From: Streptomyces sp. R41
GTDB lineage: Bacteria > Actinomycetota > Actinomycetes > Streptomycetales > Streptomycetaceae
NCBI RefSeq assembly: GCF_041053055.1
Contig: NZ_CP163443.1
Span: forward strand, 1,736,001-1,800,000
Length of the DNA stretch: 64,000 bases
Reading direction: 5' to 3'
Shown here: positions 7,119 through 15,980 of the stretch, piece by piece
Layout: every line of letters starts with the position of its first letter
Position numbering within the stretch: position 1 is the stretch's first letter
Program-made: the position numbers and the translations under genes
The notes under the pieces: model-generated
The model's input: the letters and a program-made list of their open reading frames with translations, nothing else
The model's database searches: none
Told to the model about the DNA's origin: nothing

Positions 7119-9686
7119 GTGCTCAAGGCGACTCTGCGGAGCTTTCTCGCGCACAAGGGGCGGCTTCTGCTCTCGGCGCTGGCTGTCGTGCTGTCCGTGG
7201 CGTTCGTCGCGGGCAGCCTCATCTTCTCGGACACGGTGACCCGGACCTTCGACCGGCTCTTCGCCTCCACCTCGGCCGATGTGACCGTGGAGCCGAAGAA
7301 CGACCTCAGCTCGCAGATCCCGACCGGCGCCACCCAGACCGTGCCCGCCTCGCTCGCCGACCGACTGACGAAGGTCGACGGCGTCGCCGCCACCCACGTG
7401 GACGCGGCGGTGGAGAACGCCACGGTCGTCGACAGCAAGCACGAGTCGGTCGGTCCGACCACGGGCGCCCCCACCATCGTCACCAACTGGGAGGTCACCG
7501 AGCGCAGTCCGGTGAAGCTGACCTCCGGCCACGAGCCCCAGGGCGGCGGCGAGGCGCTTCTGGACGCGGACACCGCCAAGAAGAAGCACGTCCGCATCGG
7601 CGACACCCTGACGGTCCAGGCGCAGCCCGGCCCCTTCAAGGTGCGGATCGTCGGGATCGCCACCTTCACCACCACCAACCCCGGTGCCGCGCTGATCTTC
7701 CTCGACACCCCGACCGCACAGACCAGACTGCTCGGCAGCCCGGCCGCCGCCACGAGCATTTCCGTGGACGCGGCGCCAGGAGTCAGCGACGCCCAGCTCA
7801 AGCAGCGGATCGCCGACGAACTCGGCACGAAGACCTATGACTTGAAGACCGCGGAGGAGCAGGCCAAGTCCGCCGCCGCCCAACTGGGCGGATTCCTGGA
7901 CGTCATCAAGTACGTGATGCTCGGCTTCGCCGGAATCGCCGTCCTGGTGGGCGTCTTCCTGATCGTCAACACCTTCTCGATGCTGATCGCCCAACGCACC
8001 CGCGAGCTGGGCCTGTTGCGCGCACTGGGCGCCGACCGGCGTCAGGTGCGCCGGTCCGTGCTCACCGAGGCGCTGCTGCTCGGTCTGGTCGGTTCGACGC
8101 TCGGACTCGCCGCGGGGATCGGGCTCGCGCTGGGCCTGATCAAGCTCATGACCGCGTTCGGCATGAACCTCAAGTCGACCGAGATGGTGATCGGCTGGGC
8201 GACACCCGTCGCGGCGTACGTCGTCGGGGTCGGCGTCACCTTCGTGGCGGCGTATCTCCCGGCCAGGCGGGCGGCGGGCGTCTCCCCCATGGCGGCCCTC
8301 GCGGACGCCGAGGTCGCCGGTGTGGGACGGCCGTTGCGGGTGCGCGCCATGGTGGGCGCGGTCGTCGGCGCGTTGGGTGCCGCCGCGCTCGCGGGGTGCG
8401 CCGCGTCGTCGAAGACCTCGACGGCCGCCTCCCTGCTGGGACTCGGCGTCGTCCTGACGCTCATCGCGACGGTGATCGCGGGTCCGCTTCTGGTGCGGCC
8501 GGTCATCCGGGTCCTGGGCGGGGCCTTCCCCGCGGTCTTCGGCTCCGTCGGGCGGATGAGCCAGCGCAACGCGCTGCGCAACCCGCGGCGCACGGGCGCC
8601 ACCGCGGCCGCCCTGATGGTGGGTCTCGCCCTGGTCGGCGGTATGTCCGTGGCCAGCGCGTCCATGACCAAGTCCTTCGACCATCAGATCGACAAGACAC
8701 TCGGCGCCGACTTCGTGATCCAGAACAGCAACTTCGTGCCGTTCCCGCAGGACCTCACCGACAAGGTGCGCCGGACGGAGGGCGCCGGGCTCGTGGTCCG
8801 CCAACGGTTCACCCCGGTCGCGGTGCGGCTGCCGGACGGCAAGCGGATCGAGACGACCGCCGCGGCCTACGATCCGCGGCTCGACGACGTCGCCCACGTC
8901 ACGTACGCGCAAGGAGACACCGCGGCAGCGCTCGGCGACGGGCACATCGCCATGGACCTGAAGTTCGCGCGGAAGCACGACGTGCGCGTCGGCAGCGTGA
9001 TCCCCGTCGAATTCCCCGCCAAACGGAAGACCGAGCTGACGGTGGCGGCACTCACCGACCAGGACGCCGCCGAAGGCTTCGGAATGCAGGGCGGGCTCTA
9101 CTTCGGCATGGCCACCATCGAGAAGTACGTGCCCGGCGGACAGGACTCCGCGCTGTACGTGAACGCGGCCCCGGGTACCAGCGCCGATCAGTTGCGCTCG
9201 CGGCTGGAGAAGACGCTCGACCCGTATCCGCAGGCCAAGGTCCTCGACCAGGCAGACTACAAGAAGCTGATCCACGATCAGATCGCCGTACTGCTCTACC
9301 TCGTGTATGCGCTGCTCGGCCTCGCGATCGTCATCGCGGTGCTCGGCGTCGTCAACACCCTCGCCCTGTCGGTGGTGGAGCGAACCCGCGAGATCGGACT
9401 GCTGCGCGCCATCGGGCTCGCCCGGCGCCAGTTGCGCCGGATGATCCGCCTGGAGTCGGTGGTGATCGCCGTGTTCGGCGCGGTCCTCGGCCTGGCGCTG
9501 GGGATCGTCTGGGGTGTGTGCGTCCAGCAAGTACTCGCGCTGCAGGGCATGAAGTCGCTCGCCATCCCCTGGCCGACGATCATCGCGGTGGTGGTCGGTT
9601 CGGCGGTCGTGGGCATCGTGGCGGCGTTGCTTCCGGCGTTGCGCGCGTCGCGTATGAACGTGCTGGCGGCGATCGCGCACGAATGA
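7119..9686 (+). CDS. FtsX-like ABC transporter permease
   Basis: An 855-residue membrane permease with a duplicated FtsX arrangement. There is an N-terminal membrane helix (near residues 15-35), a large extracytoplasmic domain, three helices near 265-390, then a second unit with its own extracytoplasmic region and C-terminal helices ending at about 850. The conserved ERTREIGLLRAIG motif appears in the last helical block and a similar RTRELGLLRALG in the first. Start GTG 7119. Together with the upstream ATPase it forms a MacB-like mechanotransmission exporter, probably for lipids or peptides. Confidence 0.92.
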   Translation: MLKATLRSFLAHKGRLLLSALAVVLSVAFVAGSLIFSDTVTRTFDRLFASTSADVTVEPKNDLSSQIPTGATQTVPASLADRLTKVDGVAATHVDAAVENATVVDSKHESVGPTTGAPTIVTNWEVTERSPVKLTSGHEPQGGGEALLDADTAKKKHVRIGDTLTVQAQPGPFKVRIVGIATFTTTNPGAALIFLDTPTAQTRLLGSPAAATSISVDAAPGVSDAQLKQRIADELGTKTYDLKTAEEQAKSAAAQLGGFLDVIKYVMLGFAGIAVLVGVFLIVNTFSMLIAQRTRELGLLRALGADRRQVRRSVLTEALLLGLVGSTLGLAAGIGLALGLIKLMTAFGMNLKSTEMVIGWATPVAAYVVGVGVTFVAAYLPARRAAGVSPMAALADAEVAGVGRPLRVRAMVGAVVGALGAAALAGCAASSKTSTAASLLGLGVVLTLIATVIAGPLLVRPVIRVLGGAFPAVFGSVGRMSQRNALRNPRRTGATAAALMVGLALVGGMSVASASMTKSFDHQIDKTLGADFVIQNSNFVPFPQDLTDKVRRTEGAGLVVRQRFTPVAVRLPDGKRIETTAAAYDPRLDDVAHVTYAQGDTAAALGDGHIAMDLKFARKHDVRVGSVIPVEFPAKRKTELTVAALTDQDAAEGFGMQGGLYFGMATIEKYVPGGQDSALYVNAAPGTSADQLRSRLEKTLDPYPQAKVLDQADYKKLIHDQIAVLLYLVYALLGLAIVIAVLGVVNTLALSVVERTREIGLLRAIGLARRQLRRMIRLESVVIAVFGAVLGLALGIVWGVCVQQVLALQGMKSLAIPWPTIIAVVVGSAVVGIVAALLPALRASRMNVLAAIAHE

Positions 9687-9724
9687 TGTACTCGCGTCAA
9701 GTCGCCTCCGGGTAAGGAGAGTTC

Positions 9725-10642
9725 ATGCCGCGCCCCTTCCGATTCGGCGTCAACCTGATCAGCCCCGCATCCGCCGATGAATGGCGCGCCAAGTGCCGCA
9801 GGGCCGAGGAACTCGGCTACGACGTCATCGCCGTGGCCGACCACCTCGGCATGCCCGCCCCGTTCCCCGCCCTGGTCGCCGCCGCCGAGGCGACCGAGCG
9901 GCCCCGCCTCGGCACATTCGTGCTCAACACGGGCTTCTGGAACCCCACGCTGCTGGCCCGCGAGGTGGCCACCACCGACACGTTGACCGGCGGACGCCTC
10001 GAACTGGGCCTCGGCACCGGCTATGTACAGGCGGAGCACGAGACCGCGGGCCTCCCGTGGGGTTCGCCGCGTGAGCGGGTCGATCATCTTCTGCGCACGG
10101 TCAAGGAGTTGGACCGGCTCCTCGGCTCGGAGGCGCTCCCCCACTCTCGGCTCCCCTCGAGCGGGGGGACCCCCAAGCAGCAGGCCGCGCAGAAGCCTCG
10201 CGTGCCGCTCCTGATCGGCGCCAACGGCGACCGGATGCTGCGGCTCACCGCCGAGCACGCGGACATCGCGGCCTTCACCGGCGCGCGCACCCTGGAGGGC
10301 GGCACGCTGGCGCCCATCACGGCCGAGGAACTCGACGAACGCGTCGCCCTGTTCCGGGAGTCCGCCGCGGGGCGCAAGGAGCCCGCCGAGCTCAACCTGC
10401 TGATCCAGATCGTCACCGTCACCGACGACCGCGGTGCCGCCATTCAGCCCTGGCTGCCCCGCATTCCCCACCTGACCGAGCAACAGGTGCTCGAGCTGCC
10501 GATCGTGCTGGTGGGCACCTTGGAGCAGATCATCGAGCAGGTGCGGGCGCAGCGGGAGCGGTACGGATTCTCGTATCTGACCGTGCTGGAGCCGAACATG
10601 GAGGTGTTCGCCCCCGTCGTCGAGGCACTGCGTGGCGAGTGA
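9725..10642 (+). CDS. LLM-class F420-dependent oxidoreductase
   Basis: A 305-residue TIM-barrel oxidoreductase of the luciferase-like monooxygenase family. The N-terminal RFGVNLISP strand, the GYDVIAVADHLG segment, GTFVLNTGFWNP and the GRLELGLGTGY motif match the actinobacterial F420-dependent type. ATG 9725 has AAGGAG upstream. Residues about 138-151 are encoded by a copy of a dispersed Streptomyces repeat inserted in frame between two conserved barrel elements. Substrate unknown. Confidence 0.85.
   Translation: MPRPFRFGVNLISPASADEWRAKCRRAEELGYDVIAVADHLGMPAPFPALVAAAEATERPRLGTFVLNTGFWNPTLLAREVATTDTLTGGRLELGLGTGYVQAEHETAGLPWGSPRERVDHLLRTVKELDRLLGSEALPHSRLPSSGGTPKQQAAQKPRVPLLIGANGDRMLRLTAEHADIAAFTGARTLEGGTLAPITAEELDERVALFRESAAGRKEPAELNLLIQIVTVTDDRGAAIQPWLPRIPHLTEQQVLELPIVLVGTLEQIIEQVRAQRERYGFSYLTVLEPNMEVFAPVVEALRGE
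10135..10174 (+). repeat. Dispersed palindromic repeat inside the LLM oxidoreductase gene
   Basis: The stretch runs GCTCCCCCACTCTCGGCT, CCCCTCGAGCGGGGGGAC, CCCC. It resembles, from memory, a hairpin element found many times in Streptomyces genomes, mostly between genes. Here it keeps the reading frame and encodes the segment ALPHSRLPSSGGTP. Confidence 0.6.
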
Positions 10643-10698
10643 CGTCCGGATGGTGGAATTTCCGTAGCCCGGGTGAGGGCCCGTGATGGGATCGCGGC

Positions 10699-11124
10699 AT
10701 GACTGACCTGCGTATACGGGCCGCGACGCCCGACGACCTCGACACCGTGCTGGCCTTCTGGAAGGTGGCCGCCGAGGGCACGAGCATCAGTGACGACCGG
10801 GACGGCGTGGAGCGGCTCATCGCCCGCGATCCCGCGGCGCTGATCCTCGCCGAACAGGACGGCGAGCTGGTCGGCACGGTGATCGCGGGCTTCGACGGCT
10901 GGCGGTGTCATCTGTACCGCCTCGCGGTGCACCCCGAACGCCGGCGCCTCGGCATCGGCTCGGCGCTTCTCGCCGCGGCCGAGGAACGTTTCGTACGACT
11001 CGGGGGGCGCCGCGGCGACGCGATGGTGCTCCAGCGGAACGAGACCGCGCAGCATGCGTGGCGGGCCGCCGGGTATGCACCCGAGGAGCAGTGGCGCCGC
11101 TGGGTGAAGCCGCTCACCGACTAG
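10699..11124 (+). CDS. GNAT-family N-acetyltransferase
   Basis: A 141-residue single-domain acetyltransferase. The acetyl-CoA pyrophosphate-binding motif is seen in RRRLGIGSALL, preceded by the LYRLAVHPE strand. The C-terminal ETAQHAWRAAGYAPE segment is the usual GNAT end. It stands alone between the LLM oxidoreductase and the CorC pair. The acceptor substrate cannot be deduced. Confidence 0.85.
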   Translation: MTDLRIRAATPDDLDTVLAFWKVAAEGTSISDDRDGVERLIARDPAALILAEQDGELVGTVIAGFDGWRCHLYRLAVHPERRRLGIGSALLAAAEERFVRLGGRRGDAMVLQRNETAQHAWRAAGYAPEEQWRRWVKPLTD

Positions 11125-11171
11125 GGCCCGCCGGAGCCCCCCGCGACGAGAGTCCTTTGCTGATCCTTTAC

Positions 11172-11199
11172 CATTGGAGGATCACCAGGTCCTCCAATG
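11172..11199. promoter_or_regulatory. 10-bp perfect inverted repeat upstream of the CorC-like pair
   Basis: Arms CATTGGAGGA (11172-11181) and TCCTCCAATG (11190-11199) with an 8-bp spacer, 94 bp before the first CorC-like start. The symmetry is that of a dimeric repressor site; it is less GC-rich than its surroundings. Confidence 0.45.
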
Positions 11200-11292
11200 A
11201 AAGGTGTGAGCGTCCGCCCATGGGCGAGCCTCCCAGTACCCGATATCGCGCGATCCCCCGCCCCTGGCCGATCATGGGACGGAGGTGACCCG

Positions 11293-12618
11293 ATGAACGA
11301 AGTGCTCCTCCTCCTGGTGGCGATTCTGCTCTCACTGGCCTGTGGCGCCTTCGTCGCCGCGGAGTTCTCGCTGACCACGGTCGAGCGCAGTGAGCTGCAG
11401 CGGGCCGTCGAGCGCGGTGAGCGCGGCGCGTCGGGCGCCCTCAAAGCCGTACGGAATCTGACCTTCCAGCTCTCCGGCGCCCAGCTCGGCATCACCGTCA
11501 CCAACCTGGTGGTCGGCATGCTCTCGGAGGCGTCGATCGCCAAGCTGATCGCGGGTCCGCTGGAGTCGATCGGCATCTCGCCCTCCGCGTCGAACTCGGT
11601 GGCCCTGGTCATCGGCACGGCTCTGTCGACGGTCTTCCTGATGGTCGTCGGCGAGCTCGTGCCCAAGAACTGGGCGATCTCCTCTCCGCTCGCCGTGGCC
11701 AAGCGGGTGGCGACGCCGCAGCGCTGGTTCAGCGCCGCCTTCCGCCCGTTCATCACGCACCTCAACAACACGGCGAACAGTGTCGTACGACGCTTCGGCC
11801 TCGAACCCGCCGAGGAGCTGGCCTCCGCACGCGGGCCCCAGGAACTGGTGGCGCTCGCCCGGCACTCCGCCAAGCAGGGCGCCCTGGAGGCGGACACCGC
11901 CGAGTTGTTCGTGCGCACGCTGAATCTGGCCGACCTGACCGCGGAGAACGTGATGACCCCGCGCGTGCAGGTCATCGCGCTGGACGCGCAGGCGACCTGC
12001 GAGGACGTGGCGAACGCGACACGGGCGACCGGCCTGTCCCGCTTCCCCGTCTACCGCGGCAATCTCGACTCGGTCGTCGGCATCGCGCACATCAAGGACG
12101 TGCTGACCGTGCCCGCCGAACGCCGGACTCAGACACCCGTCTCCCAGATCATGCGTGAGCCGCTGCTCGTCCCGGAGTCCCTGACCGTCGACCGGCTGCT
12201 GGACCGGCTGGTCGGCAAGCGCACCATGGCCGCGGTCATCGACGAGTACGGCGGTACGGCCGGGGTCGCCACCCTGGAGGACATCGTCGAGGAGGTCGTC
12301 GGCGAGGTGCGGGACGAGCACGACCCGCACGAGACGCCCGACCTGGCCCCGGCCGGCGCGGACGACGAGGGGCGGGCCCTCTACTCGGCCGACGGGTCGG
12401 CCCGCATCGACCAGCTGGCGCGCGTCGGTCTGCGGGTGCCCGACGGACCGTACGAGACGCTGGCCGGTTTCATGGCGACCGAGCTCGGTCGCATTCCCGA
12501 CGTCGAGGACAGCGTCGAGGTCGCCGGGTGGCGGCTCGACGTGGTGGACGCCTCGGGGCGGCGGGCAGCGCGGGTGCTGCTGCACGCTCCGCGCGACGGT
12601 GGGGAGGGGGAGCGATGA
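11293..12618 (+). CDS. CNNM/CorC (HlyC-type) membrane protein 1
   Basis: A 441-residue protein: CNNM transmembrane domain (residues 1-190, four helices, first MNEVLLLLVAILLSLACGAF), a CBS pair (about 215-330, including SRFPVYRGNLDSVVGI and AAVIDEYGGTAGVATLEDI), and a C-terminal CorC_HlyC transporter-associated domain (to about 435). The family is linked to divalent cation (Mg2+/Co2+) export. ATG 11293 follows GGAGG. Its stop overlaps the next gene (ATGA), so the two are co-translated. Confidence 0.92.
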   Translation: MNEVLLLLVAILLSLACGAFVAAEFSLTTVERSELQRAVERGERGASGALKAVRNLTFQLSGAQLGITVTNLVVGMLSEASIAKLIAGPLESIGISPSASNSVALVIGTALSTVFLMVVGELVPKNWAISSPLAVAKRVATPQRWFSAAFRPFITHLNNTANSVVRRFGLEPAEELASARGPQELVALARHSAKQGALEADTAELFVRTLNLADLTAENVMTPRVQVIALDAQATCEDVANATRATGLSRFPVYRGNLDSVVGIAHIKDVLTVPAERRTQTPVSQIMREPLLVPESLTVDRLLDRLVGKRTMAAVIDEYGGTAGVATLEDIVEEVVGEVRDEHDPHETPDLAPAGADDEGRALYSADGSARIDQLARVGLRVPDGPYETLAGFMATELGRIPDVEDSVEVAGWRLDVVDASGRRAARVLLHAPRDGGEGER

Positions 12619-13628
12619 CCGCCGTACAACTGCTGATCGGCCTCGCGACGCTGGTCGTGAACGCCTTCTTCGTGGGCGCCGAGTTCGCGCTGATCTCGGT
12701 GCGCCGCAGCCAGATCGAGCCGCACGCCGAGCGGGGCGACCGTCGGGCGCGCAGCGTGCTGTGGGGCCTGGAGCACGTGTCCGCGCTGCTGGCGGCCGCG
12801 CAGCTGGGCATCACCCTGTGCACGCTGGTCCTGGGCATCGTGGCCGAGCCCGCGATCGCGCACCTTCTGGAGCCGGTGTTCCACGCGGTGGGCGTCTCGC
12901 AGAGCGCTGGCCACGCGATCTCGTTCATCATCGCGCTCACCCTGGCGACGTATCTGCACATGCTGCTCGGCGAGATGGTGCCGAAGAACATCGCGCTCGC
13001 GGAGCCGGTGCGCACCGCGCTGCTGCTCGGCCCGCCACTGGTCGGGCTCTCGCGCGCGCTGCGCCCGGTCATCTTCTCGATCAACGCCTTCGCGAACGGA
13101 CTGCTGAAGCTGCTGCGGGTCGAGGCGAAGGGCGAGGTCGCGGCGACCTTCTCCGACGACGAACTGGCCCGGCTGGTCAAGGACTCCAGCGCCGCCGGGC
13201 TGATCGACGACCGGGCTCAGGAGCGGCTGCACGACGCGCTGGAGCTGGGCCGGCGACCCGTGCGGGACGTCGTCCTCCCCCTGGAACGCGTCGTCTACGC
13301 GCGCGTGGGCGTCACTCCGGACGAACTGGAACGGCTGTCCGCCGAGTCCGGCTTCTCCCGCTTCCCCGTCGTCGACGAGGGCCGCCGCATCGTCGGCTAC
13401 CTCCATGTCAAGGACGCACTGGACGCGATGCCGCGCGACGTGGCGTTCCCGGTGCGGGACATGCGCCCCATCGCACGGGTACGGGAGAGCACTCCACTGG
13501 ACGACGTGCTGACGGCGATGCGGCGCAGTCGTACGCATCTCGCGGCGGTCATGGGCAGCGACGGGCGGCTCGCGGGGCTGGTGACGATGGAGGACGTGCT
13601 GCGGGAGTTGTTCGGGCAGCCGGCGTGA
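12615..13628 (+). CDS. CNNM/CorC-type membrane protein 2
   Basis: A 337-residue paralogue of the upstream gene. It has the CNNM transmembrane region (1-185, with LGEMVPKNIAL matching VGELVPKNWAI of its neighbour) and a CBS pair (205-330), but lacks the C-terminal CorC_HlyC domain. ATG 12615 overlaps the stop of gene 1 by 4 bp. Adjacent long and short CorC pairs suggest a heteromeric cation transporter or regulator; this is inference. Confidence 0.9.
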   Translation: MTAVQLLIGLATLVVNAFFVGAEFALISVRRSQIEPHAERGDRRARSVLWGLEHVSALLAAAQLGITLCTLVLGIVAEPAIAHLLEPVFHAVGVSQSAGHAISFIIALTLATYLHMLLGEMVPKNIALAEPVRTALLLGPPLVGLSRALRPVIFSINAFANGLLKLLRVEAKGEVAATFSDDELARLVKDSSAAGLIDDRAQERLHDALELGRRPVRDVVLPLERVVYARVGVTPDELERLSAESGFSRFPVVDEGRRIVGYLHVKDALDAMPRDVAFPVRDMRPIARVRESTPLDDVLTAMRRSRTHLAAVMGSDGRLAGLVTMEDVLRELFGQPA

Positions 13629-13655
13629 GCACCACAGGGGCCGCCGGAGCGTCCC

Positions 13656-13735
13656 CGCCCGGCGGCCCGACAGACAAGAGCGCCCGGCGGCCCGACCGAC
13701 AGGAGTCTCCGCGCCCGGCGACCCGACCGACCGAC
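13656..13735 (+). repeat. Imperfect 25-bp tandem repeats
   Basis: Three degenerate copies starting CGCCCGGCGGCCCGAC at 13656, 13681 and 13712 fill the gap between the CorC pair and the SGNH hydrolase. No coding or strong hairpin potential is evident. Confidence 0.6.
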
Positions 13736-13767
13736 GGGTATGCAGGCGGGTTACCATCTTTTCCGCC

Positions 13768-14550
13768 ATGCAGACGAATGCCACGTACACCAGTCTTGTC
13801 GCGGTCGGCGACTCCTTCACCGAGGGCATGTCGGACCTGTTGCCCGACGGCTCGTACCGCGGCTGGGCCGATCTCCTCGCGGCCCGGATGGCGGCACGGA
13901 CGCCCGGCTTCCGGTACGCCAACCTCGCGGTGCGCGGCAAGCTGATCCGGCAGATCGTCGACGAGCAGGTGGACGTGGCAGCCGCGATGCGACCCGACGT
14001 GATCACGCTGGTCGGCGGGCTCAACGACACGCTGCGCCCCAAGGTCGACATGGGACGCGTCCGCGGTCTCCTGGAGGAGGCCGTGGAGCGGCTCGCCCCC
14101 GCATGCAAGCAGCTCGTCCTGATGCGCAGCCCCGGCCGCAACGGCCCGGTTCTCGAACGGTTCCGACCGCGTATGGAGGAGCTCTTCACCGTCGTCGACG
14201 ACCTCGCGGAGCGGCACGGCGCGCTCGTGGTCGACCTGTACGGTGCGCCCTCGCTCGCCGACCCCCGCCTGTGGGACGTGGACCGGCTGCACCTGACGGC
14301 GGAGGGGCACCGTCGCGTCGCCGAGGCGGTGTGGCAGACGCTCGGGTACGAGCCGCAGGACGCGCAGTGGCATACGCCTATGGCGGCCACCGCGCCACCC
14401 GGCTGGGTCGCCCGCCGCACCGCCGACGCCCGGTTCGCCAAGCAGCACCTGCTGCCGTGGATCGGACGGCGGCTGACAGGCCGCTCGTCGGGTGACGGAC
14501 GCCCGGCCAAGCGGCCCGAGCTGCTGCCGTACGAGGGATCGGTGGGGTAG
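13768..14550 (+). CDS. SGNH/GDSL-family hydrolase
   Basis: A 260-residue esterase or acyl hydrolase. Block I is VAVGDSFTEG with nucleophile Ser16, block III is VGGLNDTLRP (Asn of the oxyanion hole), and block V is DRLHLTAEGH with the catalytic Asp-x-x-His. No signal peptide is visible, so a cytoplasmic location is likely. Start ATG 13768 lies about 15 bp after a TACCAT hexamer, so the transcript may have a very short leader. Confidence 0.88.
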   Translation: MQTNATYTSLVAVGDSFTEGMSDLLPDGSYRGWADLLAARMAARTPGFRYANLAVRGKLIRQIVDEQVDVAAAMRPDVITLVGGLNDTLRPKVDMGRVRGLLEEAVERLAPACKQLVLMRSPGRNGPVLERFRPRMEELFTVVDDLAERHGALVVDLYGAPSLADPRLWDVDRLHLTAEGHRRVAEAVWQTLGYEPQDAQWHTPMAATAPPGWVARRTADARFAKQHLLPWIGRRLTGRSSGDGRPAKRPELLPYEGSVG

Positions 14551-14572
14551 ACATACGGCGGAAGGGAGCCGC

Positions 14573-14911
14573 ATGCCCACCACCGTGATCAACCTCAAGG
14601 GCCACATCCACGACTTCGGTCCCCGGCTGGAAAAGGCCCCGGCGGACCTCGTCTACATCGGTCGTCGCTGGACCATCGGCCACTGGGACCTCCCGCAGCA
14701 CCCGCTCTACAACCCGTTCGCGCCCGACACCCCCACCAAGAAGCGCGACGGCACCCGGGCCGAGGTCATGGAGATGTACCGGGCGTATCTCCTCGAACGC
14801 CCCGAGCTCCTCGCCCAGGTACCCGCCCTGCGCGGCAAGACGCTGGCGTGCTGGTGCGCGCCCGAGCTGTGCCACGGCGACATCCTCGCGGAGCTGGCGG
14901 ACGCCTCGTAG
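14573..14911 (+). CDS. DUF4326 domain protein
   Basis: A 112-residue small protein resembling the DUF4326 family. Visible conserved features are VYIGRRWTIGHWDLPQHPLYNPF and the C-terminal LACWCAPELCHGDIL, whose Cys and His residues look like a small metal or nucleotide site. ATG 14573 follows GGAAGGGAG. It probably shares a transcript with the SGNH hydrolase, whose stop lies 22 bp upstream. Biochemical function unknown. Confidence 0.7.
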   Translation: MPTTVINLKGHIHDFGPRLEKAPADLVYIGRRWTIGHWDLPQHPLYNPFAPDTPTKKRDGTRAEVMEMYRAYLLERPELLAQVPALRGKTLACWCAPELCHGDILAELADAS

Positions 14912-15014
14912 GACGAACCCCGGCCGTCACTCCCGTGGGTGTCACCGATGGCGTGGGTGAGCCACTGCCTGCTTTCTGGACCCAGAGGGGAACCGGAGAA
15001 GAAGGCGAGCGCCG

Positions 15015-15641
15015 ATGGAGCCGAAGGACGAGCGGCTGCGGACGCCGCGGGCCGCCGGTATGGCAGGGGCGGTGTTCGCGGTCCTGCTGGCGGCGGCGAT
15101 CGTGCTGGTGCGGATCGCGGTCCCCTCGGGCAACGCCGCCAACGCGAAGATCGATCCGGACGAGCGGTGGGCGGTGCGGGTGGCACTGGAGATTCTCCCG
15201 TTCGCGGGAATCTTCTTCCTGTGGTTCATGGGCGCCCTGCGCGCACAGGTCGGCGACGCCGAGGACAGATTCATCGCCACCGTGTTCCTGGGCAGTGGAC
15301 TGGTATTCGTCGCCACCATGTTCGGTGCCGGCGCCGCGGCGGGCACCGTACTGAGCGAGACTCAGCCCTCGAGCTTCGGGCGCCACTTCGCGTACACGCT
15401 CATGACGACGTACGCGCTCCGCATGGCGGCCGTGTTCGTCTTCACGACCTCGACCATCGGACACCGCCTCGGCGTCTTCCCACGTCCGCTCGCCGTCCTC
15501 GGATACCTCGTGGGCCTTGTCCTGCTCGTCTTCGGGTCCGGCCTGCCCTGGTCCGAGTTGGTCTTCCCGGCCTGGGCGCTGGTCGTCAGCGTCCACATCC
15601 TCCGTGCCGGTCCTCGCGAGCCGCTCCCTTGTGTGGCCTAG
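15015..15641 (+). CDS. Membrane protein of unknown function
   Basis: A 208-residue protein with about five to six hydrophobic helices: residues 16-36 (GAVFAVLLAAAIVLVRIAV), 55-72, 90-112, 130-145, 160-178 and 180-198. The N-terminus is short and charged. I recognise no family. The ATG at 15015 has GGAGAAGG upstream. It precedes the ferredoxin operon by about 100 bp, but the gap suggests a separate unit. Confidence 0.7.
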   Translation: MEPKDERLRTPRAAGMAGAVFAVLLAAAIVLVRIAVPSGNAANAKIDPDERWAVRVALEILPFAGIFFLWFMGALRAQVGDAEDRFIATVFLGSGLVFVATMFGAGAAAGTVLSETQPSSFGRHFAYTLMTTYALRMAAVFVFTTSTIGHRLGVFPRPLAVLGYLVGLVLLVFGSGLPWSELVFPAWALVVSVHILRAGPREPLPCVA

Positions 15642-15746
15642 CGGTGATTCCGCCACCCGACGGGTGCCTCGGCGCGCGGCTTCGCACCCGCTCGCGCATG
15701 CTGAACAGGAGGGGGCGAGAAGGGGCTACGGAAAGGCTGATCCTCG

Positions 15747-15980
15747 GTGAGGCTTGTCGTCGATCTCAACCGCTGCCAGGGATACGCGCAGTGCGCGTTC
15801 CTCGCTCCCGACGTATTTGCCATGCACGGAGAAGAGTCGCTGCTCTACAACCCGCAGGCCGAGGAGGAGAGGCGCGAGGAAGTGGCGCGAGCCGTCGCCG
15901 CGTGCCCCGTCCAGGCCATCCTCGTGGAGGCGGACGCCTCGGACGAGGCCCCCGGAGGCGACCGGGAGGGCGACCGGTGA
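15747..15980 (+). CDS. P450-type [3Fe-4S]/[4Fe-4S] ferredoxin
   Basis: A 77-residue ferredoxin that carries electrons to a cytochrome P450. Cluster ligands are in CQGYAQC near the start and the C-terminal VAACPVQAI. The short spacing and Gly-Tyr in place of the second ligand are typical of actinobacterial CYP-associated [3Fe-4S] ferredoxins. Start GTG 15747. Its stop overlaps the reductase start (GTGA), so ferredoxin and reductase are translationally coupled. Confidence 0.9.
   Translation: MRLVVDLNRCQGYAQCAFLAPDVFAMHGEESLLYNPQAEEERREEVARAVAACPVQAILVEADASDEAPGGDREGDR

Noticed and set aside
6621..9680. 1019-codon minus-strand frame opposite the FtsX permease
   Set aside because: Product is His/Arg/Gly-rich composition noise; the plus strand encodes a clear permease.
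13656..13735. Terminator after the CorC pair
   Set aside because: The repeats are direct, not inverted; no stable hairpin stands out.
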